NCBI GenBank assembly: GCA_938017515.1
Contig: CALIJJ010000024.1
Span: forward strand, 1-52,773
From: an uncultured Pseudanabaenaceae cyanobacterium
Lineage (GTDB): Bacteria; Cyanobacteriota; Cyanobacteriia; PCC-9006; JAAUQQ01
Length of the DNA stretch: 52,773 nucleotides
Direction of reading: 5' to 3'
Positions 45,193 through 52,773 of the stretch are shown here, in pieces. Under the pieces are notes generated by a model. It saw only the letters and a list, made by a program, of their open reading frames with translations, made no database searches and had not been told where the DNA came from. Every line of letters starts with the position of its first letter. Positions within the stretch are counted from its first letter, which is position 1. The position numbers and the translations under genes are program-made.

Positions 45193-48100
45193 ATGACGCA
45201 GGGCTTGAGTTTCCAGATGCCTGCGAGCGCACCCGATCGCCAAGTTTGCGAAGCTGCGATCGCCCAATTGCTTGCCCAGGCTCAGTGCGATCTACAACTC
45301 GCCAAAGAGATGGCCCAAGCCTTTGAAATGGCCCCCATCGTACTGGGGGATTTAGTGAGTCAATCCGCCTCCGACTCCGCTAGCCCATCGGCAAAGACGA
45401 GCCAGGGACATCTACTTCTGGTGTTGCAAGGTCGGGTGCGCCTGCTCTGCGAAAGTGACGGTCGTCATGCCCTATCCCGGGACACGGTATCCCCCGCAGC
45501 CTCATCTGCTTCGACGTCTGGCTCGGGTATCCGGCGAGAGTTCTCGGCTCAGGTCATCGAGGCGGGCGCCACCCTCGGTGAACTGAAGCAATGGGACACC
45601 GACCAGCCCTACCGAGCAGTGGCGGCCAGCTCAGGCTGGGTCGCTCGCATTAGCTGGGCCCAGCTTAAACCCTGGCTCAAGCAAATGCCGTCGCTCCATG
45701 GTCTGCTGCGGGAAACAGCCCGACAGCGAGACGCGCTGATCTTTTTGCGAACTCAGGTCTTTGGAGACGATCGCTCTGTTGCCAGCTATCAGATCCAGCT
45801 CTTGCAAGAACAACTCACAACGATTGATGTGGCAAAAGGCACAGCGATCGCCACCGCCAACCCCATCTTGGAGGGGGGGTATGCTTGGCTGCGTCGGGGA
45901 AAGATCAAGGGCAAAAATGCCCCCCTGATCGGTCAGGGTTGGGGGCAACCGGAAACAACGCCACCCGATTGGATTGCAGAGACAACAGTACGTTGCTACG
46001 CGCTCGCCAGCGATCGCTGCTCAGAAGCCTGCAACCTCGGCTTCATTCAACTTCCCTTCTGCGACGTCGCCGACACGGAAAAAGCGGGCCCAGGCCTCGG
46101 TCGTCCCAAACCGGCCAATCGAGTCAGCCCCCTCCGGGGATTGCTGAACCATGAGTCAGCCCCTTCGAAGGCTGCGCAGCAGCAGGACCCCCAGGCCCCC
46201 AGTAACAAAAAGAGTGAGCCGGGTCAACATGGAGCGGGCAAGCTCCCTGATGTTGCATTCCCCAAGCCACCTCGGCAACTGCGGCTGCGACTCTGGAATC
46301 GCTTTCCGTTCATTGCCCAGCAAAGCATGGCGGACTGTGGTCCCACTTGTTTGGCCATGGTCGGCCTTTACTGGGGTCACCGGTTCAACGTCAACGTACT
46401 GCGGGATTTGGCCCATGTCGGACGCTCTGGAGCCACCCTCAAAAACTTGGCTGGAGCCGCCGAAAAGGTCGGTTTTGCGGCGCGGCCTGTGCGAGCGAGT
46501 CTCAACCGGCTGACTGAGCAAAATATGCCCTGGATTGCCCACTGGCAGGGCGATCACTATGTGGTGATTTACAAAGCCCAGGGCGATCGCCTGTTGCTCT
46601 CCGATCCCGATCGCGGCAAGCGCCTGATCTCCAAACAGAATTTCCTGCGCAACTGGACCGGCTACGCGCTGCTACTGGAACCCACGGCTCGGCTCAAACA
46701 ATCCGAGGCAACCCAAAAGGCATCCCTGAGTCGCTTCTGGAAAATCCTTTGGCCCTACCGCAACACGCTTTGGCAGATTATCTTTTTATCCCTGCTGATG
46801 CAGGTGTTTGGCCTCGTTAGTCCGATTTTGACCCAGGTTATTTTGGACCAGGTGGTGGTTCAAAAGAGCATCGATACGCTCAACGTCTTTATTATCGGCG
46901 CCCTCCTATTTGGGATCTGGGAAATTGGTCTCGGGGCCGTTCGCCAATACCTCTTGGACTTCTTTTCCAATCGACTCAACCTCACCCTCGTGAGTGGTTT
47001 TATCAACCACACCTTGCGGTTACCGATGTCGTTCTTCGAAACGCGGCAGGTCGGTGACATCATCACACGGGTGCGCGAGAATCAGAAAATCCAAGCCTTT
47101 CTGATGCGCCAGGCGGTGTCCACCTGGCTGGATGCCACCATGGCCGTGGTCTATCTGGGCCTGATGTTCTACTACAATGCTCAGTTGGCCTGGCTGGTGG
47201 TTGCCCTCCTTCCCCCCATCGTGTTGCTGACCCTAGCAGCCACCCCCTTTCTCAAACAGCTATCCCGAGAAGTCTTCAACAAAGCCGCTGAGCAAAACTC
47301 CCTATTAGTGGAAATGCTCACGGGCGTCTCCACGGTGAAAGCGTCAGCAGCCGAGCAGGAAATTCGCTGGCGCTGGGAAGAGCGTCTGACAGAACTCCTC
47401 AACATCCAGTTTCGGACCCAAAAACTCACCAATGGCCTTCAGGTCATGAGTGGGTTGATCAACTCAGCGGGTAGCCTGGCTCTGCTGTGGTTTGGGGCCA
47501 AGCTGGTGATCGACAACCAGCTCACCATTGGTCAGCTCGTGGCGTTCAATATGTTGATCGGCAATGTCATTGGCCCCGTGCTTTCCCTAGTCGGTCTGTG
47601 GGACGAATTCCAGGAAGTGCTCATCGCTGTGGAACGCCTCAATGATGTATTAGAAACCAAACCCGAAGATCAGACGGGCAAGCCCATGCTGGTGATGCCG
47701 CCCATCCAGGGGGAAGTACGGTTTGAAAATGTCACATTCCGCTACGAACAAGCTGAAGACCAAAATATCCTACAAAATATTTCGTTCGCGGCTCATCCTG
47801 GCGAGAGCATTGCCCTCGTGGGTCGCAGCGGCTCCGGCAAAACAACGCTGATCAAACTGCTTCAGGGTATGTATCAACCCACCAGCGGACGTATTTCCAT
47901 CGATGGCCACGATATCAGTCATGTGTCACCGTCATCATTGCGATCGCAAATGGGGGTCGTGCCCCAGGAATCATTCCTGTTCTCTGGCAACATCCTAGAG
48001 AACGTCAAGATCTACCGCGATAACTACAGCCTAGAAGAGGTGGTGGAAGTGTCAAAACTGGCCGAAGCCCACGCCTTCATCCAAGAGCTGCCCATGGGCT

Positions 48101-48441
48101 ACTCCACCAAAGTGGGGGAGCGCGGGGCTAACCTATCCGGTGGCCAACGACAGCGGGTCGCGATCGCCCGAGCCCTCCTCGGCGACCCAGCGATTCTGCT
48201 CTTGGATGAAGCCACCAGTGCCCTAGACACGGAGTCGGAACGCCGCTTCCAGCAAAACCTGACTCACATTAGTCGTGGACGCACCACCTTTATCATTGCC
48301 CACCGCCTTTCTACGGTGCGCAACGCCGATCGCATCTTGGTACTCGATCGCGGTGTCATTGTCGAACAGGGAAACCACGAAGCACTCGTGGCCCAGAAAG
48401 GACTCTATTACCACTTGGCTCAACAGCAGCTAGAGTTATAG
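45193..48441 (+). CDS. hetC: HetC-like peptidase-containing ABC exporter
   Basis: 1,082-residue bacteriocin-type exporter. In order: an N-terminal cyclic-nucleotide-binding-like domain (about 1-175, with LLLVLQGRVRLL and GATLGEL); a linker; a C39 peptidase domain with an intact triad Cys382 (ADCGPTC), His455 (GDHYVVIY) and Asp471 (LLSDPD); a six-helix membrane domain (about 515-800); and an ATPase domain with Walker A GRSGSGKTTLIK (about 876), signature LSGGQRQR (about 982), Walker B ILLLDEATSALD and IIAHRLST. This domain order is that of HetC of Anabaena. The C39 domain should cut double-glycine leaders during export. GGGAG about eight bases upstream supports the ATG. Likely works with the HlyD protein encoded two genes upstream. 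Confidence 0.9.
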   Translation: MTQGLSFQMPASAPDRQVCEAAIAQLLAQAQCDLQLAKEMAQAFEMAPIVLGDLVSQSASDSASPSAKTSQGHLLLVLQGRVRLLCESDGRHALSRDTVSPAASSASTSGSGIRREFSAQVIEAGATLGELKQWDTDQPYRAVAASSGWVARISWAQLKPWLKQMPSLHGLLRETARQRDALIFLRTQVFGDDRSVASYQIQLLQEQLTTIDVAKGTAIATANPILEGGYAWLRRGKIKGKNAPLIGQGWGQPETTPPDWIAETTVRCYALASDRCSEACNLGFIQLPFCDVADTEKAGPGLGRPKPANRVSPLRGLLNHESAPSKAAQQQDPQAPSNKKSEPGQHGAGKLPDVAFPKPPRQLRLRLWNRFPFIAQQSMADCGPTCLAMVGLYWGHRFNVNVLRDLAHVGRSGATLKNLAGAAEKVGFAARPVRASLNRLTEQNMPWIAHWQGDHYVVIYKAQGDRLLLSDPDRGKRLISKQNFLRNWTGYALLLEPTARLKQSEATQKASLSRFWKILWPYRNTLWQIIFLSLLMQVFGLVSPILTQVILDQVVVQKSIDTLNVFIIGALLFGIWEIGLGAVRQYLLDFFSNRLNLTLVSGFINHTLRLPMSFFETRQVGDIITRVRENQKIQAFLMRQAVSTWLDATMAVVYLGLMFYYNAQLAWLVVALLPPIVLLTLAATPFLKQLSREVFNKAAEQNSLLVEMLTGVSTVKASAAEQEIRWRWEERLTELLNIQFRTQKLTNGLQVMSGLINSAGSLALLWFGAKLVIDNQLTIGQLVAFNMLIGNVIGPVLSLVGLWDEFQEVLIAVERLNDVLETKPEDQTGKPMLVMPPIQGEVRFENVTFRYEQAEDQNILQNISFAAHPGESIALVGRSGSGKTTLIKLLQGMYQPTSGRISIDGHDISHVSPSSLRSQMGVVPQESFLFSGNILENVKIYRDNYSLEEVVEVSKLAEAHAFIQELPMGYSTKVGERGANLSGGQRQRVAIARALLGDPAILLLDEATSALDTESERRFQQNLTHISRGRTTFIIAHRLSTVRNADRILVLDRGVIVEQGNHEALVAQKGLYYHLAQQQLEL

Positions 48442-48491
48442 CCGAAACACAACTCCCTGAGCGACCCAATCCAGAAACAAATTGAGACATC

Positions 48492-48538
48492 CCCCCTATT
48501 CCAGCTCCTCAAGAAAGGCACGGAATAGGGGATTTTAT
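48492..48538 (+). terminator. Intrinsic terminator after hetC
   Basis: Arms CCCCTATTCC (48493-48502) and GGAATAGGGG (48522-48531), 10 bp perfect, followed by ATTTTATTA. It ends the HlyD-HetP-HetC unit before the RTX genes. Confidence 0.75.
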
Positions 48539-48676
48539 TAGCGACATATTTAGACACAAAGAACCATTGGCATCAAAGCAAAGCAATAAAAAGTCTCAAT
48601 CATTAGACATGGGATATCTCTGTCATTTAATTGCCTTAATTATGCTATATGAACGGACAAAATTTTCTTGCGAATC

Positions 48677-48770
48677 GGGCTTCGACTTCGCTCAGGTCTC
48701 AGCCCTGGCATGCCCACGGTTTCGCTGATTGAGCGGAGCCGGTTTCCCTGGGCTTGTGTCGAAGGGAAAA
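48677..48770. repeat. REP-like GC-rich intergenic element
   Basis: A roughly 95-bp GC-rich island in AT-rich surroundings. It has outward inverted parts: CTTCGAC...TTCGCTCAG on the left and TGAGCGGAGCC...GTCGAAG on the right. Elements with TTCGACTTCGCTCAG-type ends are widespread between cyanobacterial genes, so this is probably a dispersed repeat. Only one copy is in the window, so the call rests on its form. Confidence 0.4.
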
Positions 48771-49031
48771 CGGCAGCGGCACAGGCGATGTTTATTTCAG
48801 GCCACCGACTGATATGGACGTTTTCCTACCTAAAACAATAAATAGAGTAGACAAAAGGCATCGCTTCCAAGCTCTAAATATTTCATTTTAACTTCGTATT
48901 TAAGCTGCCATCTTGGCAGAACTCATTCTTTTATTTTATCTACGCTATTAGACAAGTAGTCTATCCTCAAATCCTTTCAATCTCTGACATCAACTCAGCG
49001 CAATTCTCACCATCATAGGAGTGACGTTCCC

Positions 49032-50675
49032 ATGGCTTCCGTTCAACCCAGCATTGCCCCCTCAAACAATCGATTGCTCTTTTCAGAACCGATCGACTTC
49101 AAACCGCTCAAGCCAGCCTTCCCTAGTAAGCCCATTGTCAAAACAACACCAAACTTTGCGACGGCTGTCAGTAATATTGACTTTTTCTATAATGGTCCCA
49201 CCGCTTCCAGTACACTAACCAGTGCAGAAAGCCAGGTGCTCGTCCAAGGCAACGGCATTGCGACGGCGATCGCAGATGCCGCCGCAACGTTCCAGGAGGA
49301 ACCCAACTTCTCCAGCCTCTTCACCTTAAATGGCGTTGTCGGCGAAGAGGGCGCCTACAACTCTATTTCTCGCAGTGAAGCCCAGGTCATCGGAGCCTTT
49401 TCACTCAAGGCCAATGAGAAATTCTCCTTTAGCTTCTCCGCCTTTGAAGATTTGCTCTCGAAGGAGATTCGGAATCGCGATCGCGAATATGCCTACGCCG
49501 GACAAAACACCAGCTTTGTTGTCCTCGACATCAGCAACCCCTATCGCACCCGCGTCGTCGACTACTTCGCCATGAACGGCAAGCTCGAATCCGGCCGCTA
49601 TATCGGACGACAGCGCCTTGGCCGTAGCCGCAATGTCAAGATTGTCTCCCAAGAAAAAGCACGCAATATCGGCGGTAATGACGGCATCGACGGCCTCACC
49701 CGCATCGTGGAAGGTCAATATAATCGCAGCTTTAGCCGCGATACTCGCCTTGCCGTCGTTGAAGTGGTCAATAGCTATACGGAAGTCATTGGCGATACTC
49801 TCCTCGGCAATCTCGGCCCCGGCGTCACCTACGGCACCATTCGCAATGACTATCTCTATGCCAATTATCGTGGCGGTCGCGTCTATGCCAGCTTTGGCAA
49901 CGATCGTCTCTTTGGCTCGGATCGCAACGACATCCTCGAAGGCAGCTTTGGCAACGATCGCCTCAAGGGACGTCGAGGCAACGACAAACTCCACGGCGGT
50001 TTTGACAACGACATTCTCCAGGGCGGACGCGGCAGCGATGTGCTGGTGGGCGGAGAAGGCAAAGACACCTTTATCTTCAGAAGCTCCGAATTTAAAAGCC
50101 AAGAACGGGACATTATTGCAGACTTTGAGGTGGGCGTAGACAAGCTCGAGTTCAGCGGCTGGCGATCTCGGGATATTACCCAAGAGGCTCGCATCAGCAC
50201 AACGCGTGATGGGGCAACTCTCAGCTTCAAGCGTGGGGGAGCCATTGTGTTCCAAGGTCTCAGCGCCGACGACCTCAAAAAAGCACTCCCCACCAGCCGC
50301 GGTGCCAGCGCATCATTCCAAGATGGCCAGGACACATTATTGCGTCCCAGAACCCAGACCTCGCTGGTGGGCTACGACAGCGTCAGTCGCTTTAAGCAAG
50401 ATCCGGCGATCGCCCAACAGTTTAATCTGCCCGCCCCACGCCCCCAAGCCAACGCGGTGAAACTGGATGACGCGGCTCTCGTTCAAGGCATTAAGCTTGA
50501 ACAGGATAAAGTTCAATTCACCGCAGATATCCAAGACTACTCGTTGCAGTACGTCCAGGGCAGCAACAAACCCCGTGGTACCTCCATCACCTACCAAGGC
50601 AGTGGCGACCTCACAGGCGCATCGATACAAGGCAACGTCGGTGTGGATACATTCAGTAGCCAAGTCTTCCAGTAG
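49032..50675 (+). CDS. RTX-repeat protein with long non-repeat ends
   Basis: 547 residues, no N-terminal signal peptide. The N-terminal 280 residues are a non-repeat domain, with SISRSEAQVIGAFSLKANEK and YTEVIGDTLLGNL, that I do not recognise. About residues 287-350 hold RTX-type nonapeptides, many as FGNDRLFGS / RGNDKLHGG, but several lack the glycine-rich consensus (for example SDRNDILEG). The segment DTFIFRSSEF...DIIADFEVGVDKLEFSG is the usual cap after RTX blocks. A further 150 residues follow, Pro/Gln-rich. RTX proteins bind calcium after secretion by type I systems, and the exporter genes just upstream fit this, but a substrate link is inferred. Arg content is high for an RTX protein. 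Confidence 0.8.
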   Translation: MASVQPSIAPSNNRLLFSEPIDFKPLKPAFPSKPIVKTTPNFATAVSNIDFFYNGPTASSTLTSAESQVLVQGNGIATAIADAAATFQEEPNFSSLFTLNGVVGEEGAYNSISRSEAQVIGAFSLKANEKFSFSFSAFEDLLSKEIRNRDREYAYAGQNTSFVVLDISNPYRTRVVDYFAMNGKLESGRYIGRQRLGRSRNVKIVSQEKARNIGGNDGIDGLTRIVEGQYNRSFSRDTRLAVVEVVNSYTEVIGDTLLGNLGPGVTYGTIRNDYLYANYRGGRVYASFGNDRLFGSDRNDILEGSFGNDRLKGRRGNDKLHGGFDNDILQGGRGSDVLVGGEGKDTFIFRSSEFKSQERDIIADFEVGVDKLEFSGWRSRDITQEARISTTRDGATLSFKRGGAIVFQGLSADDLKKALPTSRGASASFQDGQDTLLRPRTQTSLVGYDSVSRFKQDPAIAQQFNLPAPRPQANAVKLDDAALVQGIKLEQDKVQFTADIQDYSLQYVQGSNKPRGTSITYQGSGDLTGASIQGNVGVDTFSSQVFQ

Positions 50676-51058
50676 GCCCATCTTTCGATTCAGCTCATCG
50701 GCCAAATCGGTCCAGTTTGAGTGCCTACCGACTCAGAAAGATAGCTATCCTCAAAGCCTCAATCTGAAAGACTCAATCGAAAAGACTCAATCTAAAAGAC
50801 CCAATCTGAAAGACTTAATTGCTCAAGCTAGGGTCAACGAATCCCTAGCCATCAGATTGGGATAAATTTGCCAAATTGGCCATTCTAATTGGGGTGAACT
50901 TCTTATCATAGGTTCACCCCCAGGAATTGATTGATCCCTCCCTCAGATTGAATCCTCACTGAGTAGATTCAAACAGCATTCACGGCTATTTCATCCCAAC
51001 CTTCTCTTGGATTTTTCCATCATTCAATCCATCCTCCCAAGCACAGGAGAGTATTCGC
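50676..51058. other. Gap between the two RTX genes with repeats
   Basis: No gene is seen. The 383 bases contain a 4 x 14-bp tandem array (50758-50813) and an inverted repeat GGGGTGAAC (50891-50899) / GTTCACCCC (50912-50920) that lacks a T-tract. The following sequence to 51058 is pyrimidine-rich and ends in ACAGGAGAG near the next start. Confidence 0.5.
50758..50813. repeat. 4 x 14-bp tandem array
   Basis: Units CTCAATCTGAAAGA and variants start at 50758, 50772, 50786 and 50800. The array is non-coding. Confidence 0.88.
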
Positions 51059-52060
51059 ATGAATTTTAACTTTCAAGACAAAATCAATCGCCTCAACGAC
51101 AGGATCAATCGGACGGGAGGCAACCAAGACACCGTCAACGGTGGATTTGTTTTGGGGAGTTCCAACAGTGACACCATCGTCGTCACAGGCGGCGACAGTA
51201 ATCCCAACAATTTCACAGTATTTGGCCAGAGCGGCAATAACTTAATTGCAGGCGGCGGTGGTCGCGATAAGCTTTTTGCGGGCAACGATGCTTCTTTTCT
51301 TGTCGGCCAAAGTGGCAACGATCGCCTGTTTGGCAGCTCCGGCAACGACCTGATTGATGCCGGTGCAGGCAGAGACCAAGTCTTTGGTGGATTTGGAGAT
51401 GACACGATCGCGGGTGGCGATGGTGATGATTTCCTCATTGGTGAATTTGGTAACGATACGATTTTTGGCAACGCCGGTGAAGATCGCCTCTTTGGAGGAC
51501 AAGGAGACGACATCCTCTTCGGCGGTGCCGGCGATGACTTCCTAGACGGCAGTAACGGCGGTGATGTCCTGGATGGGGGGGCTGGCAATGACACCCTCCT
51601 AGGGGGACTCAATGGTGATCCCAACGGTCCACCAGAGTTTTTCCAGGACTTCCTCTTTGGCGGAACAGGCGAGGATGTCATTCAGGGATTTGGGGGCGGT
51701 GCTGGAACCACAGGCTCCGGCAACTTCGATGTTGATTTCTTGGCCGGGGGCGGCGCAGCCGACGCCACAGGAACCCTGATCGAAAGTCAGCTTTTCGACG
51801 GTGAAGCTGACACATTCGTTCTGGGCGATGACAACGGCGCATTTTATACATCAGCCGGATTTGATGACTACGCCGTGATCTTGGATTTTGAGTTTGGCAC
51901 TGACATCCTTCAACTCAGCCCCGCATCAGGGTACGGCGATCAAATCATTGACTTCAACGGCGATGGAATTGGTGACACCGCAATTTTTGCTATCTTGCCG
52001 GATGGCTCCGCTGATCTATCCGCAATTGTCTTGAGTTTCTCAGGCAACCTATTCGCCTAG
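51059..52060 (+). CDS. RTX calcium-binding repeat protein
   Basis: 333 residues, acidic, no signal peptide. The N-terminal 25 residues are helical and polar and end in a Gly-Gly at 20-21. About residues 57-190 are canonical RTX nonapeptides such as GGGRDKLFA, GSSGNDLID, GGAGDDFLD and GGAGNDTLL. The C-terminus has the capping pattern ADTFVLGDDN...DYAVILDFEFGTDILQL, where a type I secretion signal would lie, and ends in SFSGNLFA. Near-consensus repeats contrast with the diverged ones of the upstream RTX protein. A GGAG ribosome site and a perfect terminator frame it as a single-gene unit. Probably exported and folded by calcium outside the cell; role unknown. Confidence 0.88.
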   Translation: MNFNFQDKINRLNDRINRTGGNQDTVNGGFVLGSSNSDTIVVTGGDSNPNNFTVFGQSGNNLIAGGGGRDKLFAGNDASFLVGQSGNDRLFGSSGNDLIDAGAGRDQVFGGFGDDTIAGGDGDDFLIGEFGNDTIFGNAGEDRLFGGQGDDILFGGAGDDFLDGSNGGDVLDGGAGNDTLLGGLNGDPNGPPEFFQDFLFGGTGEDVIQGFGGGAGTTGSGNFDVDFLAGGGAADATGTLIESQLFDGEADTFVLGDDNGAFYTSAGFDDYAVILDFEFGTDILQLSPASGYGDQIIDFNGDGIGDTAIFAILPDGSADLSAIVLSFSGNLFA

Positions 52061-52689
52061 ATCGGCGTACGAATCGACTCCCCCCAGTCCCTCCTTCCAC
52101 TCGTACGAGCATGCTGACTGAGGGACTGTTGTTTCGGAAATATCAGCATCAAGAAGAAAGCGGCAGATTCAATATCTGCCGCTTTCTTCTTGCGAGGCTT
52201 TCAGGGGAGAGTGCCAAAGCCCAATGAACTCCCCTAGAGCAAGCGGGCAGGGGAACGCCTCAAGGCACTGAGATGCTAAGACGCTAGCTCGGCATCGCCC
52301 AACAACGCTCAAGGGGATGCTGTCTTTTCAGAACGCTGCAAGCAGTAGAGGCACAAGCCAAGCCGCAATTAAACAGAGAAGAGAATGGCTCCCCTTCAAG
52401 GACATAGCAAATAGGTTTGCTCAGAGTCATGGATGACTGCTGTTGGGGTTGCAAGCTGAGGCTGCTGTGATGAGCTGAATAGACAATAGATCGGCCTTTG
52501 TATTCCTCAGTCTCTGCAAGGTATTAACAATCCTGGAGCATACCATTTCCATAGAATGATTCAATTATTTTCTCTCCATATAAACGAGTGCCAAAGTGGC
52601 AGTACAACACTTCCCGATTTCGTTATATTCATATTGTTGGTGAGCAGAGAAGCGCAGCCAACACCCCAATGAACACAGGAAGAAATCCA
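52061..52689. other. Gap before the leader-peptide ORF
   Basis: After the terminator at 52151-52191 no gene is recognised in the remaining roughly 500 bases. The last 130 bases are AT-rich and should carry the promoter of the small ORF at the edge. Confidence 0.45.
52151..52191 (+). terminator. Perfect 18-bp-stem terminator after the second RTX gene
   Basis: AAGAAGAAAGCGGCAGAT (52151-52168) and its exact complement (52174-52191) enclose a five-base loop TCAAT. The right arm ends in a T-rich stretch. Confidence 0.85.
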
Positions 52690-52773
52690 ATGAACATTTC
52701 TGATCTGACCTACATGGAAGTTGCAACTGAGGAAGTTGCTGGTGCTCGCGGCATCAACATCAACAGCAACTTC
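52690..52773 (+). CDS. Start of a small ORF with a double-glycine (GA-type) leader (partial)
   Basis: The frame opens with ATG at 52690, seven bases after AGGAAG (52677-52682), and runs off the window after 28 codons. The start MNISDLTYMEVATEEVAGA resembles the leader peptides of cyanobacterial peptides exported by C39-type ABC transporters: polar start, acidic residues before the site, hydrophobic Val at -4 and Gly-Ala at -2/-1. Cleavage would fall before Arg20, leaving RGININSNF at the start of the mature peptide. The HetC-like exporter with an active C39 triad lies upstream, so this is a candidate substrate. Length and sequence of the core peptide are not visible. Confidence 0.6.
   Translation, partial: MNISDLTYMEVATEEVAGARGININSNF

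Larger units (their letters stand above)
48442..49031. other. Gap between hetC and the first RTX gene
   Basis: No gene is seen in these 590 bases. They hold the hetC terminator (48492-48538), a GC-rich REP-like element (about 48677-48770) and about 200 AT-rich bases directly upstream of the RTX gene that probably carry its promoter. Confidence 0.5.

Noticed and set aside
42747..48441. Evidence that the organism forms heterocysts
   Set aside because: HetP and HetC homologues also occur in species without heterocysts, and no nif, hgl, patS or hetR gene is in the window.
49401..50255. A long open frame of 284 codons on the minus strand
   Set aside because: It is the mirror of the RTX repeats in the first RTX gene; its product is a monotonous Ala/Val/Ile sequence and the plus-strand frame has clear RTX motifs.
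50891..50920. The GGGGTGAAC/GTTCACCCC inverted repeat as a terminator
   Set aside because: It has no T-tract on either strand; kept only as an inverted repeat in the gap description.
52429..52470. A 13-codon Cys-rich mini frame (MDDCCWGCKLRLL)
   Set aside because: No ribosome-binding site, too short to judge, and no similar frame nearby.
1..52773. tRNA, rRNA, tmRNA and riboswitch genes
   Set aside because: No T-loop GGTTCGA-type signatures with a matching acceptor stem and no known riboswitch core were found by eye; a covariance-model scan would be decisive.

Overview
The window is cyanobacterial DNA of moderately high GC. Evidence for this is the very frequent GCGATCGC (HIP1) octamer in and between genes, a DesB-type fatty-acid desaturase, a complete pix/tax-type phototaxis cluster with a PATAN-domain regulator, the short cyanobacterial/plastid form of EF-Ts, and HetP/HetC homologues. 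No rRNA, tRNA, CRISPR array, insertion sequence or phage gene was seen. The genus cannot be fixed from the sequence, and HetP/HetC do not by themselves mean that the organism makes heterocysts.

Layout. Positions 1-2,600 hold the end of an unknown gene, a GDSL esterase with a PEP-CTERM-like tail, and htpX. Positions 2,600-11,600 are on the minus strand: purF and purL (purine synthesis), a small membrane protein, a KirBac-type K+ channel behind a C-terminal processing protease, and ispG (isoprenoid synthesis). Positions 11,990-27,250 hold a plus-strand chemosensory cluster in the Synechocystis pixGHIJ1J2L order plus an extra CheW. Its two chemoreceptor-like proteins have GAF domains related to cyanobacteriochromes but lack the canonical bilin-binding cysteine, and its CheA is 1,656 residues long because of a roughly 740-residue low-complexity linker. 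Positions 27,400-35,800 hold a TauA-like lipoprotein, a degenerate homologue of ATP-dependent PEP carboxykinase with an eroded P-loop, oligopeptidase B, small unknown genes and desB. Positions 36,000-42,000 hold rpsB, tsf, an unknown acidic protein and recG.

Positions 42,700-52,773 are the most distinctive part. They hold an HlyD-family adaptor, a HetP-like protein, a HetC-like peptidase-containing ABC exporter with an intact C39 Cys-His-Asp triad, two RTX-repeat proteins and, at the right edge, the start of a small ORF that looks like a double-glycine (GA-type) secretion leader. The simplest reading is a type I export locus whose exporter can cut leader peptides, with a developmental regulator gene (hetP) set between the adaptor and the transporter. 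The substrate, the outer-membrane partner (TolC) and any link to differentiation are inference.

Short tandem duplications of 12-20 bp occur all along the window. Inside or at the end of genes the units are 12, 15 or 18 bp, so the frame is kept. Many of those in gaps are 13-14 bp, 19 bp or 20 bp. They lengthen disordered protein tails (PurF, CheA, HetP, RecG, the tsf-recG protein) and decorate promoter regions.
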